Shown here one piece after another: positions 25,801 through 32,968 of a DNA stretch of 64,000 nt (its first letter is position 1; every line of letters starts with the position of its first letter). This stretch comes from Anaerotignum sp. MB30-C6 (GTDB lineage Bacteria > Bacillota > Clostridia > Lachnospirales > Anaerotignaceae), in NCBI RefSeq assembly GCF_030908465.1, contig NZ_CP133078.1, positions 1,736,001 through 1,800,000 of the forward strand, given 5' to 3'. The notes below the pieces were generated by a model. The model made no database searches, was not told the DNA's origin, and worked only from the letters and a program-made list of their open reading frames with translations. Made by a program: the position numbers and the translations under genes.

Positions 25801-28203
25801 ATAAGCCACAATTGAATCTGCTACAAGAACGGTGTTTTCAGAAGTTTTAAATGGTTCGGTGTCCCCTTCTTTCCGGTAGGTTACCCTATAGGTAAGGGTT
25901 TGAGAATCATCTACCTCGTAATATACATTAGCTATATTCTTCGATGGGTCTGAGGTAATAGGCATACTTGTAGGCTGTAATGGCTTGGTTACTAATTTAT
26001 AACCCGTTGTTGTTTTTGCCTCATTGGTCCAATCAAAGGTTCCCAAAGGAGCCTCGCCTTTAAATTGGTTTTCAGTAAGGCCAGGCACTGCCGTTGTAGT
26101 ACCCTTGATATAGCGATTTACAGTATATCCGAACTTCTTAGTTTCATCAATCTCATACTTCATCACATATGTTTTCGCCACTGTGACTTTTTGAGGGAAG
26201 CTCACAATTTTTTCATCTTTATCCCCGGCTTCATACCAGCCAACTGCTTTATAACCAAGTTTAGGGGTTACGACAGGTACATCAGAAAAGTTTTCTTCAT
26301 AACGAGTCTTTCTGATTACGCTAGCTTTTTCCTTGTCAGATTCCTGGATAAATTTACCATAGTCGCCTCTTTGGAATGTTAACTCTACTGCTTGAGAAGT
26401 ATAGTACACCTCAATCACTGTATTACCTTCTTTAGGGATAACAATTGTATCGGTAGGTCGTTTATACTCAGTTTCACCAACCTCTGCCCCTTCGAAGGTA
26501 TACTTTGAGTAATCACCTTGGGCCAAAGCAATGGCATCAGCAACAGTTATCGTTGGTTCACCTGCCCATACACTTCCTGAAACAGTTTCGGTCTTTGTAC
26601 CATTCTTATAAAAATCAACGGTATAAGACTTTTTCGCCTCCATATTTTTATTCACTCTCGCAGATAAAGTAATTGCATTGTTATGGGAAATAGGATTGTC
26701 AAAATCAAAGGCACTTCCAGTACAATCCGCTGTTAGATACCAATCGGTGATTTTGTATCCGTCGGCAACAGTAACGCTGGGCTTAATCACTGTTTTTCCC
26801 AGTTCTACAGTCTGTTCTTCTTGAGCGGGGGTGTTAAAGCTTGCCTTATCTTTATTTTCTCCAACAAAGTTGAATTTTACTTTTACGCTTTTTGCTCTTG
26901 CATTTAAAGTAGGTACAGCAGAACTACCGTCTGTCTCGCTTACTGGTAAATCCGATTTTGCACCGTCCGAACCTATATACTTTGCATAAGCCGAATCAAT
27001 CTCATTGGTTGGATAAGCTTCACTTTTATTCATATATTTGTTCTTAAGCTGAATATAAATTTCCAAGGTTTCTCCGTGTTCAGAGAAATTGTCCAGATTC
27101 CAAACAAATTTCTTGTCTCCGGTACATTGAACGGTACCATCGGTTACAGTATAAGAATGATTTGTTTCTGGCTCCTTTGCTAAGGCAAAATACTCACTGT
27201 CAATGGTATCCCAAACAGTAACACCAGATTCAATGGTTTCACCAATATCAGTAAATAAACCGCTTAATTCACTACCATCTGAAATATTGTAAGAATAGGC
27301 AGAGTCTGTGGCATGGCTCTCTAATAACTCGATTGCATCAGCGTTATCCAAATCGAACCCTACCGTATAAATGGTAACATCATTATCATCTGAATCACTC
27401 TTTAAATCGTTAATTTCACTTGCACCATTCCAGCTAGAGCTATTAATCCAATTGCCGCTTTGGCCATCAACTACCCAAGAACCAGGGACACCGTCAGATA
27501 AAAAAACTAAATATACAGGACGGCTTTTATTATCTCTAGAATCAATCAAATCATATGCTTTTTGTAAAGCCCCAGTATAGTCTGTACCATCTGATGGATT
27601 ATAGTTACAGGCGTCGATGACTTCACTTTTTTCATTTGTGAAATCGAGCGCTTTTTTAACTGCTCTTGCATGATCTCCATAGGTTCCCCGTCTAACATCC
27701 CGTGCTCGTAAGCTGCTGTCACAGCTAAAAAGGACAACACCCATTCGGTTGGCTGTTTGACTGTTTGGTATAATTTGATCAACTAATACATCTACAGCCT
27801 CTTGTGCGATATCCCATCGACTATCTTTTATTGGAACTTGATTCGTGCATACTTTGTCAGAAGGGATACTGTTCCAATACTCTGCCTTACATTCTCGGCA
27901 CTTATAGTACAGACCAAAAAATTTTTTTGCTAAAGAACCCCCACAGGTCTCTGTTGGGTGATCGTTCATACTACTTGAAACATCTAAAACTAAAAGGACA
28001 TCCGTACCATTCTCTGATACATCTACAGGTGTTCCTTTTGCTGTCATGGTTATTTTTGCCAAACCAGTTTCCTGATTAACCCACTCCGCTGTTTTGGTCA
28101 GTATTGGAGATAAGCTTTCGCTTTCAGCAAAAACATGAATTGGCAATAATGTTATGCACATGAGCATAGCCATAAATAATGACAGCATTTTCTTTAATCT
28201 CAT
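22843..28203 (-). CDS. Large surface protein: vWA domain, InlB/MucBP-like repeats, three SLH domains
   Basis: 1786 residues with a Sec signal peptide (1-27). A von Willebrand A domain starts near 65, with MIDAS motif DVSSS (Asp74, Ser76, Ser78). It carries an insertion with four Cys (87, 102, 105, 119) spaced like a zinc ribbon. The centre (about 450-1500) is a row of beta-rich repeats of the InlB B-repeat/Flg_new type (GYKxxxWY, TxLYAKV) alternating with MucBP-like units. After a Ser/Gly linker near 1555-1580 come three SLH domains in the last 200 residues (RGEFAVMVSKF, RSEAMTLINSV), which attach it to secondary wall polymer. Probable adhesin. It follows the repeat protein by 40 bp. Confidence 0.9.
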   Translation of the reverse strand: MRLKKMLSLFMAMLMCITLLPIHVFAESESLSPILTKTAEWVNQETGLAKITMTAKGTPVDVSENGTDVLLVLDVSSSMNDHPTETCGGSLAKKFFGLYYKCRECKAEYWNSIPSDKVCTNQVPIKDSRWDIAQEAVDVLVDQIIPNSQTANRMGVVLFSCDSSLRARDVRRGTYGDHARAVKKALDFTNEKSEVIDACNYNPSDGTDYTGALQKAYDLIDSRDNKSRPVYLVFLSDGVPGSWVVDGQSGNWINSSSWNGASEINDLKSDSDDNDVTIYTVGFDLDNADAIELLESHATDSAYSYNISDGSELSGLFTDIGETIESGVTVWDTIDSEYFALAKEPETNHSYTVTDGTVQCTGDKKFVWNLDNFSEHGETLEIYIQLKNKYMNKSEAYPTNEIDSAYAKYIGSDGAKSDLPVSETDGSSAVPTLNARAKSVKVKFNFVGENKDKASFNTPAQEEQTVELGKTVIKPSVTVADGYKITDWYLTADCTGSAFDFDNPISHNNAITLSARVNKNMEAKKSYTVDFYKNGTKTETVSGSVWAGEPTITVADAIALAQGDYSKYTFEGAEVGETEYKRPTDTIVIPKEGNTVIEVYYTSQAVELTFQRGDYGKFIQESDKEKASVIRKTRYEENFSDVPVVTPKLGYKAVGWYEAGDKDEKIVSFPQKVTVAKTYVMKYEIDETKKFGYTVNRYIKGTTTAVPGLTENQFKGEAPLGTFDWTNEAKTTTGYKLVTKPLQPTSMPITSDPSKNIANVYYEVDDSQTLTYRVTYRKEGDTEPFKTSENTVLVADSIVAYDEIEIFKAPEGFEFKHKEFGGKTLRSSDNVTIDSSKNEIKVVYKKIDGMWFDVIFLAGERGTLNNSQTEVEFKQVLKGNSVEIPKVNPEVGYKFIGWRKDGGTALIQTQDLPKTISQNATYTAMWAPDNATVSFEITGEKHGAVNPDNAIVQKGQTTTAPTVTADKGYVVDGWYTDEGCQTKFGFTNPITADTKLYAKVVMNEELWAKVTFNASANGKLNNGTADVDTVVTDPILIGEKIGRVIPTTKPNEGFEFENWYKMTEIDGQVKEILETPTETTEVTGNLTYLAKFSKLLQITFEVDLFKAAEGTLAPDPITGISRGTSWNTIESKVPTTIIGKVRKGVNSHDYEFAGWTPDIPMGTETIISDLTFKAKFNDIYTFVVEHADIDEDGVYPNKSIAHNKKKPNLSIDSKANYPVRGYELAEIQVFIGRAENEASGEDSERPMAVIGKASLANKDEMDKLIKDLKDGYGITLAENGTLSGIMPEDCIWIKYGYEKMPEYTVEYVTEGTATDMPDNITPRYKGDEITITDAKPKRDGYDFGGWKVVDDVVTVTDSKFTMPDHNVKLSAIWIPNEDVWKYTVEHYLEGSTTPFSTASESVLKRAPEVKSIVLNAPQGSKLKEYQFQGDPTNLPISIEQDGHVISVIYEKNDLVVRHVYGTTTVYDTAQSKADVEDGSIVVNAVNSGRYTRIRAVTVNGVPVVAGRSITVAFSEQSNYEVVFEYRRRNTDSGDSTNTGGSTGGSIGGGSDFGETVTILEEEVPLADGLNMINHFAYIFGYNDGTVKPMNKISREEVAAIFYRLLTDDVRESLQSANHSFPDVSHQRWSNASIATLSNGGIIAGYPDGGFKPGNAITRGEFAVMVSKFDSLSKTEENKFKDIENHWAKDFINSAAEKGWISGYPDGTFHPDEYITRSEAMTLINSVLNRKVSKEGLLENARYWSDNPTEAWYYEAVMEATNSHDYTRETPDSEEIWTAITEDKTWN

Positions 28204-28243
28204 TCGCCCCTCGCCTCCCTTTTCAAATAAGTTTTTCAGTTTC

Positions 28244-29125
28244 TTATGCTATACCCTCCTCCTGCGTTTCGTCCTCAAGAGTCTTAACCTCCTGTATAAA
28301 TTCGTATTGAATTTCAGCTTTGTTTTCTCCCGCAACCAATAGGAAACTGCCAAGCTCTTTGCTTAGTACGATATCCTCATCTACATTTGCAAAGTCAGCT
28401 AAATTTACTGTTTCACCTGCCTTGAGCCCAGTAACAACCTGTTCATGAACACCTTCGATCACGTCACAATTTAATCTATGAGTAATGATTAATGTTGCTT
28501 CTTCTTGAACCAATTCGAGTAAAGGAAGTTCTTCTACTAGAGGAACCTCTTCTACTAATGGAACCTCTTCTTCAGGGATTTCAGTAACCTCTCCCTCTAC
28601 CTCTTCCACCACATCACCCGTTGTTTCATCCACCACATCACCAGTCGTTTCGTCTACAACATCGCCAGTCGTTTCGTCTACAACATCACCCGTTGTTTCG
28701 TCTACAACATCGCCAGTTGTTTCGTCTGCCGCATCACCCGTTGTTTCGTCAACAACATCGCCAGTTGTTTCGTCTGCCCCATCACCCGTTGTTTCGTCTG
28801 CCCCATCACCCGTTGTTTCGTCTACAACATCGCCAGTTGTTTCGTCTGCCCCATCACCCGTTGTTTCGTCTACAACGTCGCCAGTTGTTTCGTCTGCCGA
28901 ATCACCCGTTGTTTCGTCTGCTACATCGCCAGTAGCTTCATCTACAACGCCGCCAGCTGTTTCATCTAAAGCATTACCAGTTGTTTGGTTTACAACTTCG
29001 GGTGTTGCTGCATCTGCAACAGCAGTTTCTTTTAAAGCAGCACTTTGTTCATCTGCAAATATCACTGCGTTTGCAGTACCTAGTGCCACACATAAAGTTA
29101 TTGTTAGTCCTAATTTAAATTTCAC
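28244..29125 (-). CDS. Secreted acidic octapeptide-repeat protein
   Basis: 293 residues with a signal peptide (1-24, cut after VIFA-like sequence). Residues 51-178 are sixteen octads of consensus D-(V/G)-(V/A)-D-E-T-T-G, thirteen of them near-identical and strongly acidic. A Glu/Pro/Val-rich linker follows, then a C-terminal 95-residue part of mixed character that may be a small folded domain (THRLNCDVIEGVHEQV). No SLH or sortase signal is seen. The start is GTG at 29125 with AGGAGGGG upstream. It is the first gene of a two-gene unit with the vWA/SLH protein, so it may be a partner or a spacer-type surface protein. No family recognised. Confidence 0.8.
   Translation of the reverse strand: MKFKLGLTITLCVALGTANAVIFADEQSAALKETAVADAATPEVVNQTTGNALDETAGGVVDEATGDVADETTGDSADETTGDVVDETTGDGADETTGDVVDETTGDGADETTGDGADETTGDVVDETTGDAADETTGDVVDETTGDVVDETTGDVVDETTGDVVDETTGDVVEEVEGEVTEIPEEEVPLVEEVPLVEELPLLELVQEEATLIITHRLNCDVIEGVHEQVVTGLKAGETVNLADFANVDEDIVLSKELGSFLLVAGENKAEIQYEFIQEVKTLEDETQEEGIA
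28592..28975 (-). repeat. 24-bp tandem repeat array (octapeptide-coding)
   Basis: Sixteen 24-bp units in frame, encoding the DxxDETTG octads. Units differ mainly in codons 2 and 3 (VV, GA, AA, SA, VA), and neighbouring copies are nearly identical in DNA, which suggests recent expansion by slippage or recombination. Copy number probably varies among strains. Confidence 0.9.
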
Positions 29126-29434
29126 TTGAAACCCCTCCTATAATTTTAAGCTTTCCATCATGATGCTTATTTCATTTTCTTTCTGTTTAACGCATTCTCA
29201 GCAGCATTGTAAAATAGAATGAAACCAAATTTACGAAGATAAACGCTCGTGGTAGATTTACCCATAATAGTTGATTTCATACACTTTCATGCAACTTGAT
29301 GTGCAAATTGTTTCTTCCAAAGAAATAATCCATTTTTTGCCATAATCTAATATTAGACCTTTAAAGTAACATATCGGTTACAAAAAAAGCATTTTTAAAA
29401 AAACCGCTGACTTTTGTTGAAAACAATTTTTTCA
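29126..29434. other. Divergent intergenic region between the repeat protein and arsR
   Basis: No gene. It carries the minus-strand promoter and long leader of the surface-protein operon, which I cannot place with confidence, and the approach to the arsR promoter. No riboswitch motif known to me is seen. Confidence 0.5.
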
Positions 29435-29463
29435 TTGACATAGAGTGTAAAAAAACTTATACT
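29435..29463 (+). promoter_or_regulatory. Promoter of the arsR cluster
   Basis: TTGACA (29435-29440), 17-bp spacer, TATACT (29458-29463). A near-consensus sigma-A promoter about 38 bp upstream of the arsR ATG. The ArsR operator is expected to overlap it. Confidence 0.85.
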
Positions 29464-29500
29464 TTTCATATCAGAAAAAGTTGATTTGAGGTGATGAGAC

Positions 29501-29806
29501 ATGGAAAATACCCATGAAAAATGTGCAAAGGTTTTCAAAGCATTTTGCGATGAGAAGCGGCTTGCTATTTTAGAACTGCTTCGAAGTGGAGAAAAGTGCG
29601 CATGTGTACTGATTGATCAGATGGAAATTGGGCAGTCCTCCTTATCCTATCATATGAAAATTTTATGTGAGTCCGGTGTGGTAGATAGCCGACAAGAAGG
29701 TAAGTGGACACACTACCGTTTGAGCGAATCTGGCAGTAAATATGCCTCAGAGCTTTTGCAACAGCTCACTACACCATACGTAGAACAGATACTAGAGAAA
29801 TGCTAA
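29501..29806 (+). CDS. arsR: ArsR/SmtB family metalloregulator
   Basis: 101 residues, winged helix of the ArsR family (DEKRLAILELLRSGEKCACVLIDQMEIGQSSLSYHMKIL). The vicinal thiols in GEKCACVL match the ELCVC-type site that binds arsenite or other thiophilic metals. It represses its own operon and releases DNA on metal binding. A GAGGTGA ribosome site precedes the ATG. First gene of a cluster with a permease, a thioredoxin and ArsC. Confidence 0.93.
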   Translation: MENTHEKCAKVFKAFCDEKRLAILELLRSGEKCACVLIDQMEIGQSSLSYHMKILCESGVVDSRQEGKWTHYRLSESGSKYASELLQQLTTPYVEQILEKC

Positions 29807-29814
29807 ATAAAAAG

Positions 29815-29837
29815 AAACCATCGAAAAGATGGTTTTT
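29815..29837 (+). terminator. Partial terminator between arsR and the permease gene
   Basis: AAACCATC (29815-29822) pairs with GATGGTTT (29828-29835) followed by TTTCTT. It lies 10 bp after the arsR stop and may lower expression of the permease relative to the regulator. Confidence 0.6.
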
Positions 29838-29891
29838 CTTAAGGAAGTCATATCAATTTTTTTTGATGTATTAAGTTAAGGGGGAATTATC

Positions 29892-30905
29892 TTGCAAACA
29901 TTAAAATCTATTTTTCTATTCTTACAGGATCATATACTTGGTATGAAGTGGCTAAACAACCTGATTGGAGATTTACTTTCTGCTGTAGGTATTGATATTA
30001 CTAGCCGACTTGGGGGAAGCATACAGTTCTTTTTTTATGATGTCATAAAAATTATGGCTTTGTTGTTCCTATTGATTTTTGCCATTTCCTATATTCAGAG
30101 TTACTTTCCGCCTGAACGAAGTAAAAAAATATTAGGTGGCTTTCGGGGGATTTCGGCAAATGCTGCTTCTGCTCTTCTAGGAACAGTAACACCCTTTTGC
30201 TCTTGTTCTTCAATACCCCTATTCATGGGATTTACCAGTGCAGGATTGCCTATCGGTGTGACCTTTTCCTTTTTGATTTCCTCGCCAATGGTTGATCTTG
30301 GTAGTCTTGTACTTCTTATGAGCATTTTCGGTGCAAAGGTTGCCATAATGTATGTGTTGATTGGCTTAGTGATTGCTATTATCGGGGGCAAAATCATCGA
30401 AAAGCTGCATATGGAACAGTATGTAGAAGGGTTTATTCTAAGTGCCAGTAGTGTGGATATAGAGTCTCCTATGCTCACCAGAAAAGAACGGGTGATATTT
30501 GCCAAGGAGCAAGTAGTTTCTACTTTTAAAAAAGTACTCCCCTACATTTTGGTTGGTGTTGGAATTGGAGCTATCATACACAATTGGATTCCTCAAAACT
30601 TGATTGAAGAGGTCCTTGGAACGAATAATCCCTTTGGCGTTATCATCGCTACCTTAGTAGGTGTACCTATGTATGCTGATATTTTTGGCACCATCCCTGT
30701 TGCAGAGGCCCTTCTATATAAAGGGGCACAACTTGGTACGGTTCTCAGTTTTATGATGGCAGTTACCACACTAAGCTTGCCCTCAATGATTATGCTTCGC
30801 AAGGCTGTAAAGCCAAAACTTTTGGGCGTATTTGTCGGTATTTGTGCCATCGGCATCATTTTAGTAGGCTATTTGTTTAATGCATTACAACATTTTTTAA
30901 TTTAA
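29892..30905 (+). CDS. ArsP-like permease (DUF318/UPF0718 family)
   Basis: 337 residues with about eight to ten membrane helices. The signature TPFCSCSSIPLFMGF near residue 100 is that of the DUF318 permeases, which include the organoarsenical exporter ArsP and the SO_0444-type Cu/Zn exporter. Start is TTG at 29892, supported by AAGGGGG 8 nt upstream. As it follows arsR and precedes a thioredoxin and ArsC, an arsenic or related thiophilic-metal export role is likely. There is no ArsB or Acr3 in the window, so this may be the only pump of the cluster. Confidence 0.85.
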   Translation: MQTLKSIFLFLQDHILGMKWLNNLIGDLLSAVGIDITSRLGGSIQFFFYDVIKIMALLFLLIFAISYIQSYFPPERSKKILGGFRGISANAASALLGTVTPFCSCSSIPLFMGFTSAGLPIGVTFSFLISSPMVDLGSLVLLMSIFGAKVAIMYVLIGLVIAIIGGKIIEKLHMEQYVEGFILSASSVDIESPMLTRKERVIFAKEQVVSTFKKVLPYILVGVGIGAIIHNWIPQNLIEEVLGTNNPFGVIIATLVGVPMYADIFGTIPVAEALLYKGAQLGTVLSFMMAVTTLSLPSMIMLRKAVKPKLLGVFVGICAIGIILVGYLFNALQHFLI

Positions 30906-30921
30906 AAGGAGGAACTGATTA

Positions 30922-31269
30922 ATGGGTCTGTTTAGAAGGAAGAAAGAAGTGAAAACTTGTAGTTGTGGAGGGAACTGTAACCCAGAAATGAAGGAACTAG
31001 GAGAAATGAACAAAAGCGGTAACGCCGCTATTAAGGTTCTTGGTTCTGGTTGCACCAAATGCAATCAGCTGGAAGCGGCAGCAAAAGAGGCGTTATTAGA
31101 ACTTGGTGTGGATACTGCCATTGACCACGTGACTGATTTTGCACAAATCGCTAATTATGGTGTAATGACCACACCTGCCCTTGTGGTGGATGGAAAAGTG
31201 GTTTCCTACGGCAAAGTCCTGAAAAAAGAGGAAATTGTGGACCTTCTGAAACAAAACGGGGTAAACTAA
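30922..31269 (+). CDS. Small thioredoxin-like protein with Cys-rich N-terminus
   Basis: 115 residues. The C-terminal 78 residues are a TM0996/MTH895-type glutaredoxin-like domain with active site GCTKC and cis-Pro in MTTPALVVDG. The N-terminal 40 residues are basic, then carry CSCGGNC (Cys13, 15, 19), a possible metal site. These small thioredoxins commonly neighbour DUF318 permeases and ArsR. It could reduce ArsC or pass metal to the pump. AAAGGAGG precedes the ATG, 16 bp after the permease stop. Confidence 0.85.
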   Translation: MGLFRRKKEVKTCSCGGNCNPEMKELGEMNKSGNAAIKVLGSGCTKCNQLEAAAKEALLELGVDTAIDHVTDFAQIANYGVMTTPALVVDGKVVSYGKVLKKEEIVDLLKQNGVN

Positions 31270-31484
31270 TTGTAGCAAAATGCCATGATACTCATGGTGT
31301 CAGGGGTGCTTAGATGGTTTATTTCCTAAAGGGCTATGCTTAACGACAGAGAACACACTGGTAGGGTGTTCCACGAATCAGAATTGATTAAATTAATAAA
31401 AAGTACACGTTTGATTATCATTTGCTGATTGTAATATAGTTAGTTGATTTGTGTAATAAGCAAAAAGGAAAGGTTGGTTCTAAG

Positions 31485-31889
31485 ATGAAATTAAAAGTAG
31501 CATTTATTTGTGTTCATAACTCCTGTCGCAGCCAAATGGCTGAGGCCTTGGGAAAACATCTTGCTTCCGATGTGTTTGAAAGCTATTCTGCTGGCACTGA
31601 AACGAAGCCAAAAATCAATCAAGATGCTGTAAGGCTGATGAAAGAGCATTATTCTATTAATATGGAGGAGACCCAGTACAGCAAGTTAATTGGTGAGATC
31701 CCCGCTGTGGACATTGTAGTGACAATGGGTTGCAATGTGCAGTGCCCTACTCATCCTTCCAAACATCATGAGGACTGGGGACTAGATGATCCAACTGGTA
31801 AACCTGACGCTGAGTTTAAAGAAGTTATGAAAGATATAGAGCGTAATATTTTAGATTTGTCCCACCGAATCAAAAGTGGTACTTTATAA
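31485..31889 (+). CDS. arsC: Arsenate reductase, low-molecular-weight phosphatase fold
   Basis: 134 residues. Phosphatase loop CVHNSCRS (nucleophile Cys9), a second pair in MGCNVQC for the thiol relay, and the DDPTGK loop with the catalytic Asp. This is the thioredoxin-coupled ArsC class. The ATG at 31485 is preferred: it has AAAGGAAAGG upstream, while the open frame extends to a TTG at 31449. A 215-bp gap with small hairpins separates it from the thioredoxin gene, so it may have its own promoter. Confidence 0.9.
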   Translation: MKLKVAFICVHNSCRSQMAEALGKHLASDVFESYSAGTETKPKINQDAVRLMKEHYSINMEETQYSKLIGEIPAVDIVVTMGCNVQCPTHPSKHHEDWGLDDPTGKPDAEFKEVMKDIERNILDLSHRIKSGTL

Positions 31890-31890
31890 G

Positions 31891-31933
31891 AAAAAAATGC
31901 AGGCGAGATCCATACTTGCCCGCATTTTTTTAA
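31891..31933 (+). terminator. Terminator after arsC
   Basis: AAAAAATGC-A-GGCGAG pairs with TTGCC-C-GCATTTTTT, ending in a T run. Directly follows the arsC stop. Confidence 0.85.
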
Positions 31934-32003
31934 ACTATAAAGAAAGAATCATGGAGTAAATCCCTAGCTCTCATATCTTTGGTTAACAATTATGTATGAA
32001 TGA

Positions 32004-32028
32004 AAGCCAATAGAAGAACTATTGGCTT
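32004..32028. terminator. Terminator after the copper-type protein gene
   Basis: AAGCCAATAG (32004-32013) pairs with CTATTGGCTT (32019-32028). It lies just past the minus-strand stop at 32038; the T run is weak. Confidence 0.55.
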
Positions 32029-32037
32029 AACATCATA

Positions 32038-32385
32038 TTACATAACCGCCATTTTTTTGCACTCATCAGCACATATTTTACAGATATCTGCACACTTTTT
32101 ACAGTGTTCATCTTTAAACATGGCGCATTCTTGGGCACAGGCTTCACAAATTTGAGCGCATAATTGACAGTGTTGTGCAGAGAATTGACCATTCATAGAC
32201 ATCATGCTAACGGACATCTGACACATCATGGCACATTCAACCAGCATGCTTACACATTTTTTTCTTTCATTTAAATCTGGTTCATTCAGACAAGCAGTAA
32301 AACACTCATAGCATGCTTGCGTACACTTTGCGCAAGCTACAATGCAGGACTGATATTTGTCTGTTGCCTTTGTTACAATACCCAT
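32038..32385 (-). CDS. Four-helix bundle copper-binding protein (DUF326)
   Basis: 115 residues with 19 Cys in repeating CxxC, CxxxC and CxxxxxxC patterns along predicted helices, plus many Met. This is the DUF326/Csp-like four-helix family, which stores or buffers Cu(I) inside the bundle. There is no signal peptide, so it is cytosolic (Csp3-like). It converges on the ars cluster. The N-terminus MGIVTKATDKYQ is usual for the family. GAGGTGAG precedes the ATG. Confidence 0.88.
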   Translation of the reverse strand: MGIVTKATDKYQSCIVACAKCTQACYECFTACLNEPDLNERKKCVSMLVECAMMCQMSVSMMSMNGQFSAQHCQLCAQICEACAQECAMFKDEHCKKCADICKICADECKKMAVM

Positions 32386-32721
32386 TTTCTCACCTCATAA
32401 AATTATTTTTACATTTAGTAGTATTCGTTAAATTTGGAATTATATTCATCTTTTTTAGGAGTACACTAATACCATTCATTGCTCCTATTCCATGGGGTAG
32501 TTTCTACATCGTACCCCTTTTTGATTTTAGTCCCTAAAAACTTAGTCAGAGCAAACCGATTGACATGGGAATCATGACTAATTTTTTGGCAATCTTCCAA
32601 TTTTTATGAAGTTTGAAAACAGTTTTTATTGGAAACATAATAGGCGAAAATTTCGCAAATTTTCTTTTACCCTTGCCGAAGTTATATATTTTTAAGGACT
32701 ACTATTTTTAGTATGTTATAA

Positions 32722-32850
32722 TTACAGTAAGGCAGAAATAACCAACAGTTCAACTGGTGGTAGGTGTGTTGTATACCCGCTATTGGACAACATAGAAATA
32801 ACTTGAAATTTTACTTTTTCTTCCGTAAAACCCGTTAAACGAAATAAAAA
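32722..32850 (-). pseudogene. Possible remnant of a TrkA-C-type membrane protein
   Basis: The minus-strand frame reads FRLTGFTEEKVKFQVISMLSNSGYTT-like residues. The pattern LTGxxxEKxxFQxxSxxxxxGxTT is found near the N-terminus of small bacterial membrane proteins that carry a C-terminal TrkA-C domain. Here it stops after about 40 residues, and the only upstream ATG lies in the terminator of the preceding operon. It may be a decayed gene, or chance. Low confidence. Confidence 0.25.
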
Positions 32851-32909
32851 GTAAAAATATCTGAAATCATAATATAAACTAAAATAAACAAAACGAATAA
32901 CAAAACAAA

Positions 32910-32942
32910 AACCCTTGCAAATCTTTGAAATCCGCAAGGGTT
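32910..32942 (-). terminator. Terminator of the sugar-catabolism operon
   Basis: On the minus strand AACCCTTGC pairs with GCAAGGGTT (9 bp) and is followed by TTTGTTTTG. It lies about 27 bp past the stop of the GatZ-like gene. Confidence 0.85.
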
Positions 32943-32968
32943 AATCCATCAACTTTTTCAATTGAATA

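Larger units (their letters stand above)
32386..32968. other. Intergenic region between the copper protein and the sugar operon
   Basis: 583 bp without an intact gene. It contains a plus-strand terminator-like hairpin GGGGTA/TACCCC with T run (about 32495-32525), a possible gene remnant at 32722-32850 (minus), and the terminator of the sugar operon at 32910-32942. Confidence 0.5.

Noticed and set aside
28621-28935. Plus-strand open frame of 104 codons with a His/Pro/Leu/Phe/Arg octad repeat
   Set aside because: It is the antisense of the 24-bp repeat array; a 24-bp period keeps all frames open. No ribosome site, and the minus-strand gene has a signal peptide and a start.
31270-31440. Hairpins between the thioredoxin and arsC genes (CCATGA/TCATGG, GAACAC/GTGTTC) as a riboswitch
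   Set aside because: Only two short isolated hairpins, no known riboswitch core, no terminator before arsC.
32851-32937. Start of the minus-strand 71-codon frame upstream of the possible remnant
   Set aside because: Its ATG lies inside the terminator stem of the sugar operon, so it cannot be a normal translation start.
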